A program made the position numbers and the translations under genes. From an uncultured Pelagibacteraceae bacterium (lineage in GTDB: Bacteria; Pseudomonadota; Alphaproteobacteria; Pelagibacterales; Pelagibacteraceae): a stretch of DNA of 40,315 nt. Location: NCBI GenBank assembly GCA_902628565.1, contig CACONR010000009.1:1-40315 (forward strand), read 5' to 3'. Positions 32,431-40,315 of the stretch are shown here, in pieces (the first letter of the stretch is position 1; each line of letters begins with the position of its first letter). The notes under the pieces are model-generated. The model was not told where the DNA came from, made no database searches, and saw only the letters and a program-made list of their open reading frames with translations.

Positions 32431-33684
32431 ATGAGCTCTGAAATAAAACAAATTTTAACAACAGATGGTATACCTTTAGAGGTAAGTCTTAAAAAGGCAG
32501 AGAGAAAGAATAAGATCAAAGCCTTTTTACTTGTTGCTCCTTTATTGTTTTTCTTAATAATAACTTATGTCTTTCCAATAGGTGATATGCTGTTCAGAAG
32601 TGTTGACGATAAAATGGTAACACAAATGCTTCCAAAAACTTTTAAAGCAATGGAGAACTGGGATGGTCAAGAGCTACCTGATGAAGAAGTTTTTGCTGCT
32701 TTTCATGAAGATTTCATAAAATTAGTTGAGGATAAACGTGAAGGTAAGTTATCTACTCAATTAAACTATACTAAAAATGGATTTAAAAGTATTATTAAAA
32801 AATTACGAAGAAAATCTAAATCATTTGAAGAGGGAAACTACAAAGAACAAATAATGTCAGTTCATAAAAGATGGGCTGATATTGAGTACTGGAGAGCAAT
32901 AAAAAGAAGAGCTCCTGAGTTTACAAGTCAAAAATATCTTAAAGGTATGGACATGTACGTAAATGAAGAAGGAAAAATAGTAAGTGTAGAGGAAGATAGA
33001 AGAATTCATAGAGTATTATGGTTAAGAACTCTTGAAATAGCATTTTTTGTAACAGTCTTTTGTTTCTTAATGGCTTATCCAATAGCCCATCTATTAGCTA
33101 CTTTGCCTATGAAGTATAGTAACTTATTAATGATTTGCGTACTACTGCCGTTCTGGACCTCATTACTTGTGAGGACTGCAAGCTGGATGATTTTGTTGCA
33201 ACAACAAGGAATTGTAAATGATTTCTTTGTAGGAATAGGATTAGTAGCTGACGATAATAGACCTGAGATGATGTACAACAAAACAGGAAGTTACGTTGCA
33301 ATGACACAAATATTGCTGCCATTCATGGTTTTACCACTTTATAGTGTCATGAAAACTATCTCACCTAGCTTAATGAGGGCAGGAAAATCATTAGGTGGAA
33401 CCCCATTTGTTGCATTTTGGAAAGTTTATTTTCCACTAACAATACCAGGGATAGGTGCGGGCTGTCTATTAGTATTTATCTTAGCGATAGGTTATTATAT
33501 CACCCCAGCCTTAGTTGGTGGTGCATCTGGAACTTTGATAAGTAACCAAATTGCTTTCCACATGAAAAGTACTCTCGATTGGAGCTTTGCATCAGCCATG
33601 GGATTAATGTTATTGAGTGGAGTATTGGTAATTTATTGGCTTTATAACAAACTAGTTGGAATTGATAATATTAAATTAGGATAA
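32431..33684 (+). CDS. potB: Polyamine ABC importer permease (PotB), with large periplasmic insertion
   Basis: A 417-residue permease, over 120 residues longer than E. coli PotB (about 285). Membrane segment 1 (about 29-51) is followed by a charged hydrophilic region of about 140 residues (55-195, rich in Lys and Glu). Then comes the standard BPD_transp_1 core (about 200-410) with the EAA-like loop RAGKSLGGTPFVAFWKVYFPLTIPGIGAGCLLVF. The insert is expected to be periplasmic. The ATG follows directly on the T-tract of the UUCG terminator and lacks a Shine-Dalgarno site, so translation may be weak or structure-dependent. PotC begins five bases after its stop. Confidence 0.9.
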   Translation: MSSEIKQILTTDGIPLEVSLKKAERKNKIKAFLLVAPLLFFLIITYVFPIGDMLFRSVDDKMVTQMLPKTFKAMENWDGQELPDEEVFAAFHEDFIKLVEDKREGKLSTQLNYTKNGFKSIIKKLRRKSKSFEEGNYKEQIMSVHKRWADIEYWRAIKRRAPEFTSQKYLKGMDMYVNEEGKIVSVEEDRRIHRVLWLRTLEIAFFVTVFCFLMAYPIAHLLATLPMKYSNLLMICVLLPFWTSLLVRTASWMILLQQQGIVNDFFVGIGLVADDNRPEMMYNKTGSYVAMTQILLPFMVLPLYSVMKTISPSLMRAGKSLGGTPFVAFWKVYFPLTIPGIGAGCLLVFILAIGYYITPALVGGASGTLISNQIAFHMKSTLDWSFASAMGLMLLSGVLVIYWLYNKLVGIDNIKLG

Positions 33685-33689
33685 TCACG

Positions 33690-34544
33690 ATGGCTTTACC
33701 AAAATATACTGAACCACATTATAGAATTTGGCATTACATTTATCTTACAATTTGTGGTGCTGTTTTCTTTTTCCTAATTGCACCTTTGTTTGTAATATTT
33801 CCATTATCATTCAACGCTGAAGAATTTTTGAGTTTTTCTGATGGAATGAAACGTCTAGATCCAGATGCTTTTTCTTTAAGATGGTATAAAGATATGATTT
33901 ATGGAACAAAAAATCCATGGGGATTAGCAGCTAAGAATAGTTTTATTATTGCAATTTTTGCAACAATCGGATCAGTGATACTTGGAACAGTTGCAGCTTT
34001 AGGATTGAGCAGCAGACATATGCCATATAAGGGTTTGATAATGGCTGTTTTAATTTCTCCAATGATTGTACCTTTAATTATTTCAGGTGTTGCAATATTT
34101 TTCTTTATGGCAAAGGCTGGTTTGGCAGCGACCCATACAGGAATAGTCTTAGCTCATATTATATTAGGGACACCATTTGTTGTTATCACAGTTACCGCTA
34201 CACTTTCAGGATTTGATCACAGCGTTACTAGAGCTGCTGCAAGTTTAGGTAGTGATCCAGTAAATACTTTCATGAAAATTACTTTACCACTAATTTTGCC
34301 TGGAGTTATTTCAGGTGGATTATTTGCATTTGTAACTTCATTTGATGAAGTTGTTGTTGTTTTATTTTTAGCAGGTTTAGAAAATACAACTATTCCTATT
34401 CAAATGTGGACAGGTTTAAGAGAACAATTGAGTCCAACAATTCTAGCTGTTGCAACTTGTTTAATAATACTATCGACACTAATATTAGTAACCGCTGAGC
34501 TTTTAAGAAGACGATCAGAGAGGCTTAGAGGAATTAATCAATAG
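33690..34544 (+). CDS. potC: Polyamine ABC importer permease (PotC)
   Basis: A 284-residue permease of normal PotC length. About six membrane segments are visible. The family pattern IAPLFVIFPLSFNAEEFLSF is followed by SLRWYKDMI, and the EAA loop is TRAAASLGSDPVNTFMKITLPLILPGVISGGLFAFVTSFDEVVVVLFLAG, which is strongly PotC-like (SFDE). It completes the importer with PotA, PotD and PotB. The FadN-type gene starts 12 bases later, so it may be part of the same transcript. Confidence 0.92.
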   Translation: MALPKYTEPHYRIWHYIYLTICGAVFFFLIAPLFVIFPLSFNAEEFLSFSDGMKRLDPDAFSLRWYKDMIYGTKNPWGLAAKNSFIIAIFATIGSVILGTVAALGLSSRHMPYKGLIMAVLISPMIVPLIISGVAIFFFMAKAGLAATHTGIVLAHIILGTPFVVITVTATLSGFDHSVTRAAASLGSDPVNTFMKITLPLILPGVISGGLFAFVTSFDEVVVVLFLAGLENTTIPIQMWTGLREQLSPTILAVATCLIILSTLILVTAELLRRRSERLRGINQ

Positions 34545-34556
34545 TAAAATAATCAA

Positions 34557-36779
34557 ATGAAGATTAAGAATGTTGTAGTTATTGGATCAGGTACAATGGG
34601 TAGTGGTATAGCAGCTCATTTGTGTAATGCTAATATCCCTGTCACACTTTTAGATTTAAAAACTGAAATAAGTCAAAATGCTAGAGAACGAATTCATAAA
34701 TCAAGGCCACCTTTATTAATCGATAAAACAAAAATTGATAACATTAAAGTTGGAAATATATCTGATGATTTTGATGTTGTTAAAGATGCTGATTGGATTG
34801 TTGAGGCAGTGGTTGAGAGAATTGATATAAAACATCAAATTTATGATAAAATTTTTAAAAGCAGAAAAGATGAAGCAATAGTTTCATCAAACACTTCTTC
34901 AATCCCAATCAAAGTTTTATCTCAAAATTTAAATAAAGATCAAAAAAAAAATTTTTGTATTACTCATTTTTTTAACCCAGTTAGATACATGGGTCTTTTA
35001 GAAATAGTTAAGAATGAAGACAATGATTTAAATAAGATAAATCAATTAAAAGAATTTTGTGAAGTAGAATTAGGTAAAGGAGCAATTGTTTGTAATGATA
35101 CTCCTGGTTTTTTAGGAAATAGAGTAGGCGTTTATGCAATGCAGATCGCAATGACTGAAGCATTTAAGATGAAACTTTCTGTTGAGGAAGCAGATGCAAT
35201 CTTTGGAAGACCTATGGGTATACCTAAAACAGGAGTTTTTGGATTATATGATTTGATTGGAATAGATTTAATGGCAGATGTTTTAAAAAGTTTTATCAAA
35301 GAACTTCCAAAATCTGATGAGTTCCATGAAGTTGCTAAAGAAATTCCTTTAGTAAAAAAATTGATTGAAACTGGATATACAGGCAGAAAAGGTAAAGGCG
35401 GCTTCTACAGAATGAAGAAGACTGATAGTGGAAAAATTATGGAAGCTATTAATCTTGAAACTGGAGAGTATTCTACAAGTCAAAAAATAGATATTAAGTC
35501 TGATAAAGTAGATTTAAAGGCTCTAATTAATAGGAAAGATAAGTACGGAAACTATGCTTGGTCAGTATTATCCAAGATAATAAAATATGCTTCATCTCTA
35601 GTTCCTGGGATTACAAAAGAATTTAATGACATAGACGAAGCTATGAGACTTGGATTTAATTGGGCGAAAGGACCTTTTGAGATGTTAGAAGAAATCGGTG
35701 TTAAAAATTTTTTTGACAAAGTTGATGAATATAAAGGTAATAGTTTTTTAGAAGATTTATCAAATTCTAAAAATGAAAATTTTTATGGTGAAAGACAAAA
35801 GTACACATCAATCGAAACTTTAGGTAAGATCAAGAAAACTGCCTCAAGTATTGATGGCAATAGCTCTGCTTCAATTTATAGATTTAATGACTTCAATATT
35901 GTTGAGTTTACCACTAAAGCTAACGCACTCGATTATGACTCAATGGATGCACTTAAGAAAGCAACTGATAAGCCTTTAATAATAATTAATGAAAGCATGC
36001 AATTTTCTGCTGGTGTTAACCTGACCTACACAATGGAATTTGCAAATAAAAATGATTTTCAATCTATAGAAAAATTTATTAGGTATTTTCAAGAGACTTG
36101 TAAACATCTAAAGTACTCAAAACATCCGGTAATATCGGCTCCATCAGGTTTAACTTTAGGTGGAGGATTTGAAGTTTTAGTACAAAGTAATTTTGTAGCC
36201 TCACATACAAATATTGTAATCGGATTAGTAGAAACTATTGTTGGATTAATTCCAGCTGGTGGTGGATGTAAAGAAATGCTGGCTAGATGGTTAAATACTG
36301 AAGAGGCTAAAAAAGATCCAAAATATGCACCTTTGAAAGTATTTGATATAATTGGCTATGGTAGAACAGCCACCTCTCCAGTTGAGGCAGAACCTTTGAA
36401 ATACTTATTGCCTGAAAATAAAAGAATTATGAATAGAAATAGTTTGCTTGAAGTTTCGAAAAAAATTTTAAATGAAAATAAGGACTTTAAAGCACCAAAG
36501 GAGCTTACATTTAATTTACCTGGTAAAGTAGTTATTAATGATATGAACAAAATTTTAGAAAAACTTTATAATGATAAAGTTATATTGGATCATGGTTTGA
36601 CTGTAGCTAAAGAATTAGCTCATGTACTAAGTGGTGGTGAAACTACCAAAGATAAAACTCTTACAGAGGATGATTTGTTTAAATTGGAACTTGATGCTTT
36701 TATGAGATTAATTGAAACTAAACAAACTCAAGATAGAATTAAACATACACTTGCAACTGGAAAACCTTTAGTTAATTAA
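34557..36779 (+). CDS. FadN-type 3-hydroxyacyl-CoA dehydrogenase/enoyl-CoA hydratase fusion
   Basis: A 740-residue bifunctional enzyme that hydrates enoyl-CoA and oxidises 3-hydroxyacyl-CoA. Domain order is the reverse of FadB. An N-terminal NAD-binding hydroxyacyl-CoA dehydrogenase comes first (GSGTMGSGIAAHL at about 9-21; the catalytic His lies in ITHFFNPVRYMGLLEIV), then its C-terminal helical domains (to about 400). An enoyl-CoA hydratase domain follows (about 440-640) with oxyanion-hole motifs FSAGVNL and GLTLGGGFE and the catalytic Glu region GLVETIVGLIPAGGG. This order is known from FadN. No thiolase or acyl-CoA dehydrogenase is adjacent. It could serve crotonyl-CoA from lysine/glutarate degradation or short fatty acids. 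Its 3' end overlaps the convergent cyclophilin gene by eight bases. Confidence 0.9.
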   Translation: MKIKNVVVIGSGTMGSGIAAHLCNANIPVTLLDLKTEISQNARERIHKSRPPLLIDKTKIDNIKVGNISDDFDVVKDADWIVEAVVERIDIKHQIYDKIFKSRKDEAIVSSNTSSIPIKVLSQNLNKDQKKNFCITHFFNPVRYMGLLEIVKNEDNDLNKINQLKEFCEVELGKGAIVCNDTPGFLGNRVGVYAMQIAMTEAFKMKLSVEEADAIFGRPMGIPKTGVFGLYDLIGIDLMADVLKSFIKELPKSDEFHEVAKEIPLVKKLIETGYTGRKGKGGFYRMKKTDSGKIMEAINLETGEYSTSQKIDIKSDKVDLKALINRKDKYGNYAWSVLSKIIKYASSLVPGITKEFNDIDEAMRLGFNWAKGPFEMLEEIGVKNFFDKVDEYKGNSFLEDLSNSKNENFYGERQKYTSIETLGKIKKTASSIDGNSSASIYRFNDFNIVEFTTKANALDYDSMDALKKATDKPLIIINESMQFSAGVNLTYTMEFANKNDFQSIEKFIRYFQETCKHLKYSKHPVISAPSGLTLGGGFEVLVQSNFVASHTNIVIGLVETIVGLIPAGGGCKEMLARWLNTEEAKKDPKYAPLKVFDIIGYGRTATSPVEAEPLKYLLPENKRIMNRNSLLEVSKKILNENKDFKAPKELTFNLPGKVVINDMNKILEKLYNDKVILDHGLTVAKELAHVLSGGETTKDKTLTEDDLFKLELDAFMRLIETKQTQDRIKHTLATGKPLVN

Positions 36780-37416
36780 ATAATCTAAGAGTATTTATAA
36801 AGTCAGGCCTTAAAACATATTCAGATCTATTTAAGTGTTTAATTTTTTCTAAAGCTTCTAAGCCAAATATTACTTTTCCAATGGGTGTATATTCACCTTC
36901 ATATAAAGGTTCATCCTGAAGAATTATAAAAAACTGACTATCTTCAGTATCATATTTTAAAGATCGAGCTAATCCTACACTTCCTTTGGTGTAGTTAAAA
37001 TCTTTATCAACTTCAGATTTGATTGTGCCTAAACCAGATTTTCCAGTTCCAATTTTTCCATAATCAATGTTTCCTTTCTTTCCAAATTCTACATCACCAG
37101 CTTGTACAAGTTTATCTTTAATGACCCTATGAAATGCCACATCATCATAGGCATTAGATTTAATTAATGTTTTAAATCTTTCTACTCCATTAGGAGATAT
37201 ATCTGGATATAACTCTATAATTACATTTCCACATTCAACGTTAAGAATTGCTATGTTATTTGGATTTTCAAAATTAATTTCATTTGGATCATAATTCTTA
37301 ACAAAGAAGCATTTATCTTTTAGCAAAACAAAAGAGGTAATCGAAAATAAACCTAAAATTACAACAAATAAAAATATTATTTTTTCAGATTTTGATGCTT
37401 TTATCTTTTCAATCAT
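36772..37416 (-). CDS. Membrane-anchored cyclophilin-type peptidyl-prolyl isomerase
   Basis: A 214-residue cyclophilin facing the periplasm. An N-terminal anchor (about 13-35, IIFLFVVILGLFSITSFVLL) follows a Lys-rich cytoplasmic start. The cyclophilin domain (about 50-210) contains AFHRVIKDKLVQAGD (catalytic Arg and Gln), SVGLARS, SQFFIILQDEPLYEGEYTPIGKVIFG and the end of the barrel. Residues that bind proline peptides are mostly kept, though WLDGKH is replaced by LYEGEY, as in many bacterial cyclophilins. Its start overlaps the stop of the upstream HExxH gene by four bases (ATGA), linking a folding factor to a putative protease. It converges with the FadN-type gene. Confidence 0.88.
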   Translation of the reverse strand: MIEKIKASKSEKIIFLFVVILGLFSITSFVLLKDKCFFVKNYDPNEINFENPNNIAILNVECGNVIIELYPDISPNGVERFKTLIKSNAYDDVAFHRVIKDKLVQAGDVEFGKKGNIDYGKIGTGKSGLGTIKSEVDKDFNYTKGSVGLARSLKYDTEDSQFFIILQDEPLYEGEYTPIGKVIFGLEALEKIKHLNRSEYVLRPDFINTLRLFN

Positions 37417-38135
37417 AAAATAAAACTTTCATCAATTTTTAAGAGCCCTTTTTTGATGAATTCTATCTTTTTTTTAAGAATAGGATCTACCTTCTCAGGT
37501 AAATTTCCATACATTAAATGAGAAAATACCTCGGCCATATCCTCAGATGCGGTAGATTGTGAATATTCACTAATAAAACCAGCTGTTTTAGAAAATGTTT
37601 CTAATCCTATTTTTTTAGTACATGTCGAACATTCTGCATAATTGAACTCTTTAGGATTAAAACTAGACCAAATTTGTTCATTAAATATATCTTTGAAACT
37701 ATCATTTATTATATGGAACACTTCGTGATGCAACACTCTTTCAAAATATCTATTGTTAAATTTTATATCTATAATTAAAGTTTTCATTACATTATCAGGT
37801 ATTCCAGCAGTGTTAATGCCTGAGATTGATAAGTCTTCACACATAACAATGTATTTTAAATTTATTTTTTTTAAAAAGTTTTCAGAATATCTGTTAAGAT
37901 TTTTTTCAATAATCTTATATTTTTTATCTAGGTCTTGTTTTGATGATTTAAAACAATTGATATTATTATCAATACCTATTGTAAATGCTTGTTTAGCATT
38001 CAAGTATCTTAATTTGTTTTCAGTTTTAAGATTATAAATCTCTAGGTTTGGAATTTTTATTAATTCGTAAATTGTATCTGCTTGTGTTGGAGAAATTAAA
38101 AATAAATACAATAAAATGAGCTTTAATAATTTCAT
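37413..38135 (-). CDS. Putative exported zinc metallopeptidase (HExxH protein)
   Basis: A 240-residue protein with signal peptide (about 1-19, ending TQA). The motif HEVFH at residues 137-141 (in FERVLHHEVFHIIND) is a zincin signature. A Glu in SEDMAEVFSHLMYG (about 198-202) is a plausible third ligand of gluzincin type, about 60 residues on. A CSTC pair (C169, C172) lies between them and could be a structural zinc site or a disulfide. I do not recognise a named family. It is translationally coupled to the cyclophilin gene. Proteolytic activity is inferred from the motif only. Confidence 0.65.
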   Translation of the reverse strand: MKLLKLILLYLFLISPTQADTIYELIKIPNLEIYNLKTENKLRYLNAKQAFTIGIDNNINCFKSSKQDLDKKYKIIEKNLNRYSENFLKKINLKYIVMCEDLSISGINTAGIPDNVMKTLIIDIKFNNRYFERVLHHEVFHIINDSFKDIFNEQIWSSFNPKEFNYAECSTCTKKIGLETFSKTAGFISEYSQSTASEDMAEVFSHLMYGNLPEKVDPILKKKIEFIKKGLLKIDESFIL

Positions 38136-38189
38136 AATTAGTATTATTGAAGATATTCCAATTTGTTAGAATGTGATAGAGTTTTTGTG

Positions 38190-39149
38190 ATGAAAAAAAA
38201 AAGAAGCAAAGAACCCATTCAACCAGTAAGTGGTACAAAGGTTCCAAGATTTGCTGGCCCATCAACTTTTGCTAGACTACCAGAATTAAGAGATGTTGAG
38301 TACTGTGATGTTGCAATTGTGGGAATACCATTTGATGCAGGCACCAGTTACAGACCTGGAGCAAGATTTGGTCCTCAAAGTATTAGACAAGCTTCAAGAC
38401 ATTTAAGAACAAATTATCATCCAAATTATGATGTTGAGCCCTTTAAAGTTCAACAAGTTGCTGATGCAGGTGATATTACTTGCAATCCATTTAATATAGA
38501 TGAAGCAATTAAGCAAATTGAGGAAGGAGCCTTAGATCTTCTTAAAAAAACTGGTGGTATAATTAGTTTAGGTGGAGATCATACTATTGCGTTTCCTTTA
38601 TTAAAAGCAGTAAATAAAATTAATAATGGTCCTGTTGCTCTAGTTCATTTCGATGCTCATCTTGATACTTGGGACACTTATTTTGGTGCGCCCTATACGC
38701 ATGGGACACCTTTTAGAAGAGCGCGAGAGGAAAATTTATTCATGGATGATGCTTCAATGCATGTTGGTATTAGAGGCCCATTATATAGTAGAGAAGATCT
38801 CAAAAATGATGAAAGTTTCGGATTTAAAATAATTCATTGTGATGAGTTTCAGGCTGAAGGCACTGACAAAATTGCAGAAAGAATAAAAAAAAGAGTAGGA
38901 GATAATCCATTATACTTATCAATTGATATTGATGTTCTAGACCCTGCCTTTGCGCCTGGCACTGGTACACCTGAAATAGCTGGTATGACTAGTAGAGAGA
39001 TGGTTAATGTAATTAGAGGCTTATCAGGTATGAACTTAATCTCTGCAGATGTAGTTGAGGTATCACCTGCTTATGATCATGCTGAGGTAACATCACTCGC
39101 GGCTGCTACAATAGTTTATGAGTTAACAAATCTATTTGCAAAAAAATAA
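38190..39149 (+). CDS. speB: Agmatinase-family ureohydrolase (SpeB-like)
   Basis: A 319-residue manganese ureohydrolase that releases urea from guanidino compounds such as agmatine. All metal ligands are visible: H131 in GGDHTI; D155, H157 and D159 in the HFDAHLDTWD block; and D246/D248 in SIDIDVLDPAFAPGTGTPE. YTHGTPFRRA matches agmatinases. The chosen start is ATG at 38190 (MKKKRSKEP); a TTG at 38163 is in frame but would add an unlikely segment. Guanidinobutyrase and guanidinopropionase share these motifs, so agmatine is the likely but not certain substrate. With an aldehyde dehydrogenase 20 bases downstream and a polyamine importer nearby, putrescine or 4-aminobutyrate catabolism is suggested. 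Confidence 0.85.
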   Translation: MKKKRSKEPIQPVSGTKVPRFAGPSTFARLPELRDVEYCDVAIVGIPFDAGTSYRPGARFGPQSIRQASRHLRTNYHPNYDVEPFKVQQVADAGDITCNPFNIDEAIKQIEEGALDLLKKTGGIISLGGDHTIAFPLLKAVNKINNGPVALVHFDAHLDTWDTYFGAPYTHGTPFRRAREENLFMDDASMHVGIRGPLYSREDLKNDESFGFKIIHCDEFQAEGTDKIAERIKKRVGDNPLYLSIDIDVLDPAFAPGTGTPEIAGMTSREMVNVIRGLSGMNLISADVVEVSPAYDHAEVTSLAAATIVYELTNLFAKK

Positions 39150-39169
39150 AGAAAGGTTAGGAATCTCTA

Positions 39170-40315
39170 ATGGAAAATAAAAAAAACTTTTATATCAATG
39201 GCAAATGGGTATCACCAAAAAGTAAAGAAGAAATCAAGGTAATTGATCCTGCAACAGAAGAGAATTGCGCTGTTATAACATTGGGTAATAAAGATGATGT
39301 AAACGACGCTGTGAATGCTGCTAAAAATGCTTACAGCTCATGGGCCTTTTCATCAAAAGATGAAAGAATAAGGTTATTAGAAAAACTTTACGAAAATTAT
39401 AAGAAAAGGTGGGCTGACATTGCAAACGCAATTACAATTGAGATGGGGGCACCAAAGGATTTTGCAACAAAACTTCAAGCTGGAACAGGCGCTGCTCATT
39501 TAAAATCATTTATAAGATATTTAAAAAATTTTGAATTTGAAAAACCATTAGGAGAACATGCACCTAATCAAAGACTTATTTATGAACCTAAAGGCGTATG
39601 TGCATTAATTACCCCATGGAATTGGCCGATGAACCAGGTTTGTTTGAAAGTAATGCCCGCAATAGCATCTGGGTGTAGTATGGTTTTAAAACCATCTGAA
39701 CTAGCACCATTATCATCAATGATACTTGCTGAGCTGATTGATGAGACTAAAATTCCAGCAGGTGTGTTTAATTTGGTCAATGGTGATGGAGCAACAACGG
39801 GCGATGCATTAACAAGTCATCCTGATGTAAATATGATTTCGTTTACTGGATCAACTAGAGCTGGAGCATTAATTTCTCAAAATGCTGCCAAAGATTTTAA
39901 AAGAGTGAGTTTAGAACTTGGTGGAAAGGGTGCAAATATAATATTTAAAGATGCCGATCCAGATGCAATAGAGAGAGGGGCTTTAAGATGTTTTAGAAAT
40001 TCAGGTCAGTCATGTAATGCACCCACAAGAATGCTCGTTGAAAAATCAATGTATAATGATGCTATTGAAAGATTAAAGAAGTACACAGAAAATTTTGAAG
40101 TTGGTGATCCAAAAAAAGAAGGAGAGCATATAGGCCCAGTTATTTCTGAGACCCAATACAATAAGATACAAACTTTGATTAAGAAAGGTATTGATGAAGG
40201 AGCTAAATTAGTTGCTGGTGGTCCTGGTAAACCTGATGGATTAGAAAAAGGTTATTTTGTAAAACCCACTGTATTTGCTGATGTTAATAATAGAATGGAA
40301 ATAGCAAGAACAGAA
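39170..40315 (+). CDS. Aldehyde dehydrogenase, 3'-truncated by window edge
   Basis: The frame from ATG 39170 stays open for 382 codons to the last base, so the C-terminus is outside. It is an NAD(P)-dependent aldehyde dehydrogenase of the main superfamily. Visible are the substrate/cofactor Asn151 in TPWNWP, the cofactor loop FTGSTRAG, the general base Glu249 in LELGGKGAN and the catalytic Cys282 in GQSCNAPTR. Roughly 90-100 residues should be missing from a typical 475-500. The N-terminus KNFYINGKWVSPKSKEEIKVIDPATEE is complete. It follows the agmatinase-like gene by 20 bases. An aminoaldehyde from polyamine breakdown is a reasonable substrate, but specificity cannot be read. Confidence 0.92.
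   Translation, partial: MENKKNFYINGKWVSPKSKEEIKVIDPATEENCAVITLGNKDDVNDAVNAAKNAYSSWAFSSKDERIRLLEKLYENYKKRWADIANAITIEMGAPKDFATKLQAGTGAAHLKSFIRYLKNFEFEKPLGEHAPNQRLIYEPKGVCALITPWNWPMNQVCLKVMPAIASGCSMVLKPSELAPLSSMILAELIDETKIPAGVFNLVNGDGATTGDALTSHPDVNMISFTGSTRAGALISQNAAKDFKRVSLELGGKGANIIFKDADPDAIERGALRCFRNSGQSCNAPTRMLVEKSMYNDAIERLKKYTENFEVGDPKKEGEHIGPVISETQYNKIQTLIKKGIDEGAKLVAGGPGKPDGLEKGYFVKPTVFADVNNRMEIARTE

Noticed and set aside
38163..38189. TTG start extending the agmatinase by nine residues
   Set aside because: No Shine-Dalgarno support. Homologous ureohydrolases begin close to the ATG at 38190.
1..40315. Insertion sequences, prophage, tRNA genes, attachment sites
   Set aside because: No transposase, integrase, tRNA cloverleaf or flanking direct repeats were seen on either strand.

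Overview
This 40.3-kb window is AT-rich, with very short spacers and many overlapping start/stop junctions (TAATG, ATGA, GTGA). It has no mobile elements, tRNA, rRNA or CRISPR. The streamlined layout, the dominance of ABC importers with separately expressed binding proteins, and the mix of taxis-free surface genes point to a marine alphaproteobacterium of the SAR11/Pelagibacterales type. That assignment is inferred from gene content and style, not from a marker gene. No gene-free stretch exceeds about 165 bp (the largest is 7552-7713).

Region 1 (1-13814) is a surface and signalling block. It opens inside a secretin gene, followed by the assembly ATPase and inner-membrane platform of a type IV pilus, with two prepilins further on (7714-8634). 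Facing the pilins is a minus-strand operon of two STAS anti-anti-sigma proteins, an RsbW-like kinase and a beta-propeller/outer-membrane-barrel protein. Downstream of the pilins come a TPR plus beta-barrel protein, an exported FecR-domain protein with a remarkable polylysine tail, a CHASE2-SpoIIE phosphatase and a small lipoprotein. STAS proteins, kinase and PP2C phosphatase together form a complete partner-switching circuit wrapped around a pilus locus.

Region 2 (13838-15127) holds a glutaredoxin, a TIGR03643-type small protein, and a LysE-family exporter. The exporter is preceded by a sharply defined hairpin RNA that has its own extended -10 promoter and T-tract.

Region 3 (15217-27937) contains two complete branched-chain/amide-type (HAAT) ABC importers. 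System A runs binding protein - terminator - H - M - G - F and continues into an AzlC/AzlD exporter. System B runs G - F - H - M, with its binding-protein gene converging from the opposite strand. Between them lie a CsiD/GlaH-type glutarate hydroxylase and a ProC-like reductase. System B is followed by a candidate 23-residue membrane peptide and a bidirectional terminator.

Region 4 (28076-40315) begins with an Asp/Glu racemase-fold enzyme and a metal-ligand-poor M24 hydrolase resembling ectoine hydrolase. Next comes a polyamine importer (PotA, D, B, C), with potD carrying its own promoter and a UUCG terminator. A FadN-type hydroxyacyl-CoA dehydrogenase/enoyl-CoA hydratase, a convergent cyclophilin plus HExxH protein pair, an agmatinase-family ureohydrolase and an aldehyde dehydrogenase cut by the right edge complete the window. 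Together regions 3 and 4 look like uptake and catabolism of small nitrogenous solutes: amino acids, polyamines, possibly ectoine-like compounds, and the lysine/cadaverine-to-glutarate route.
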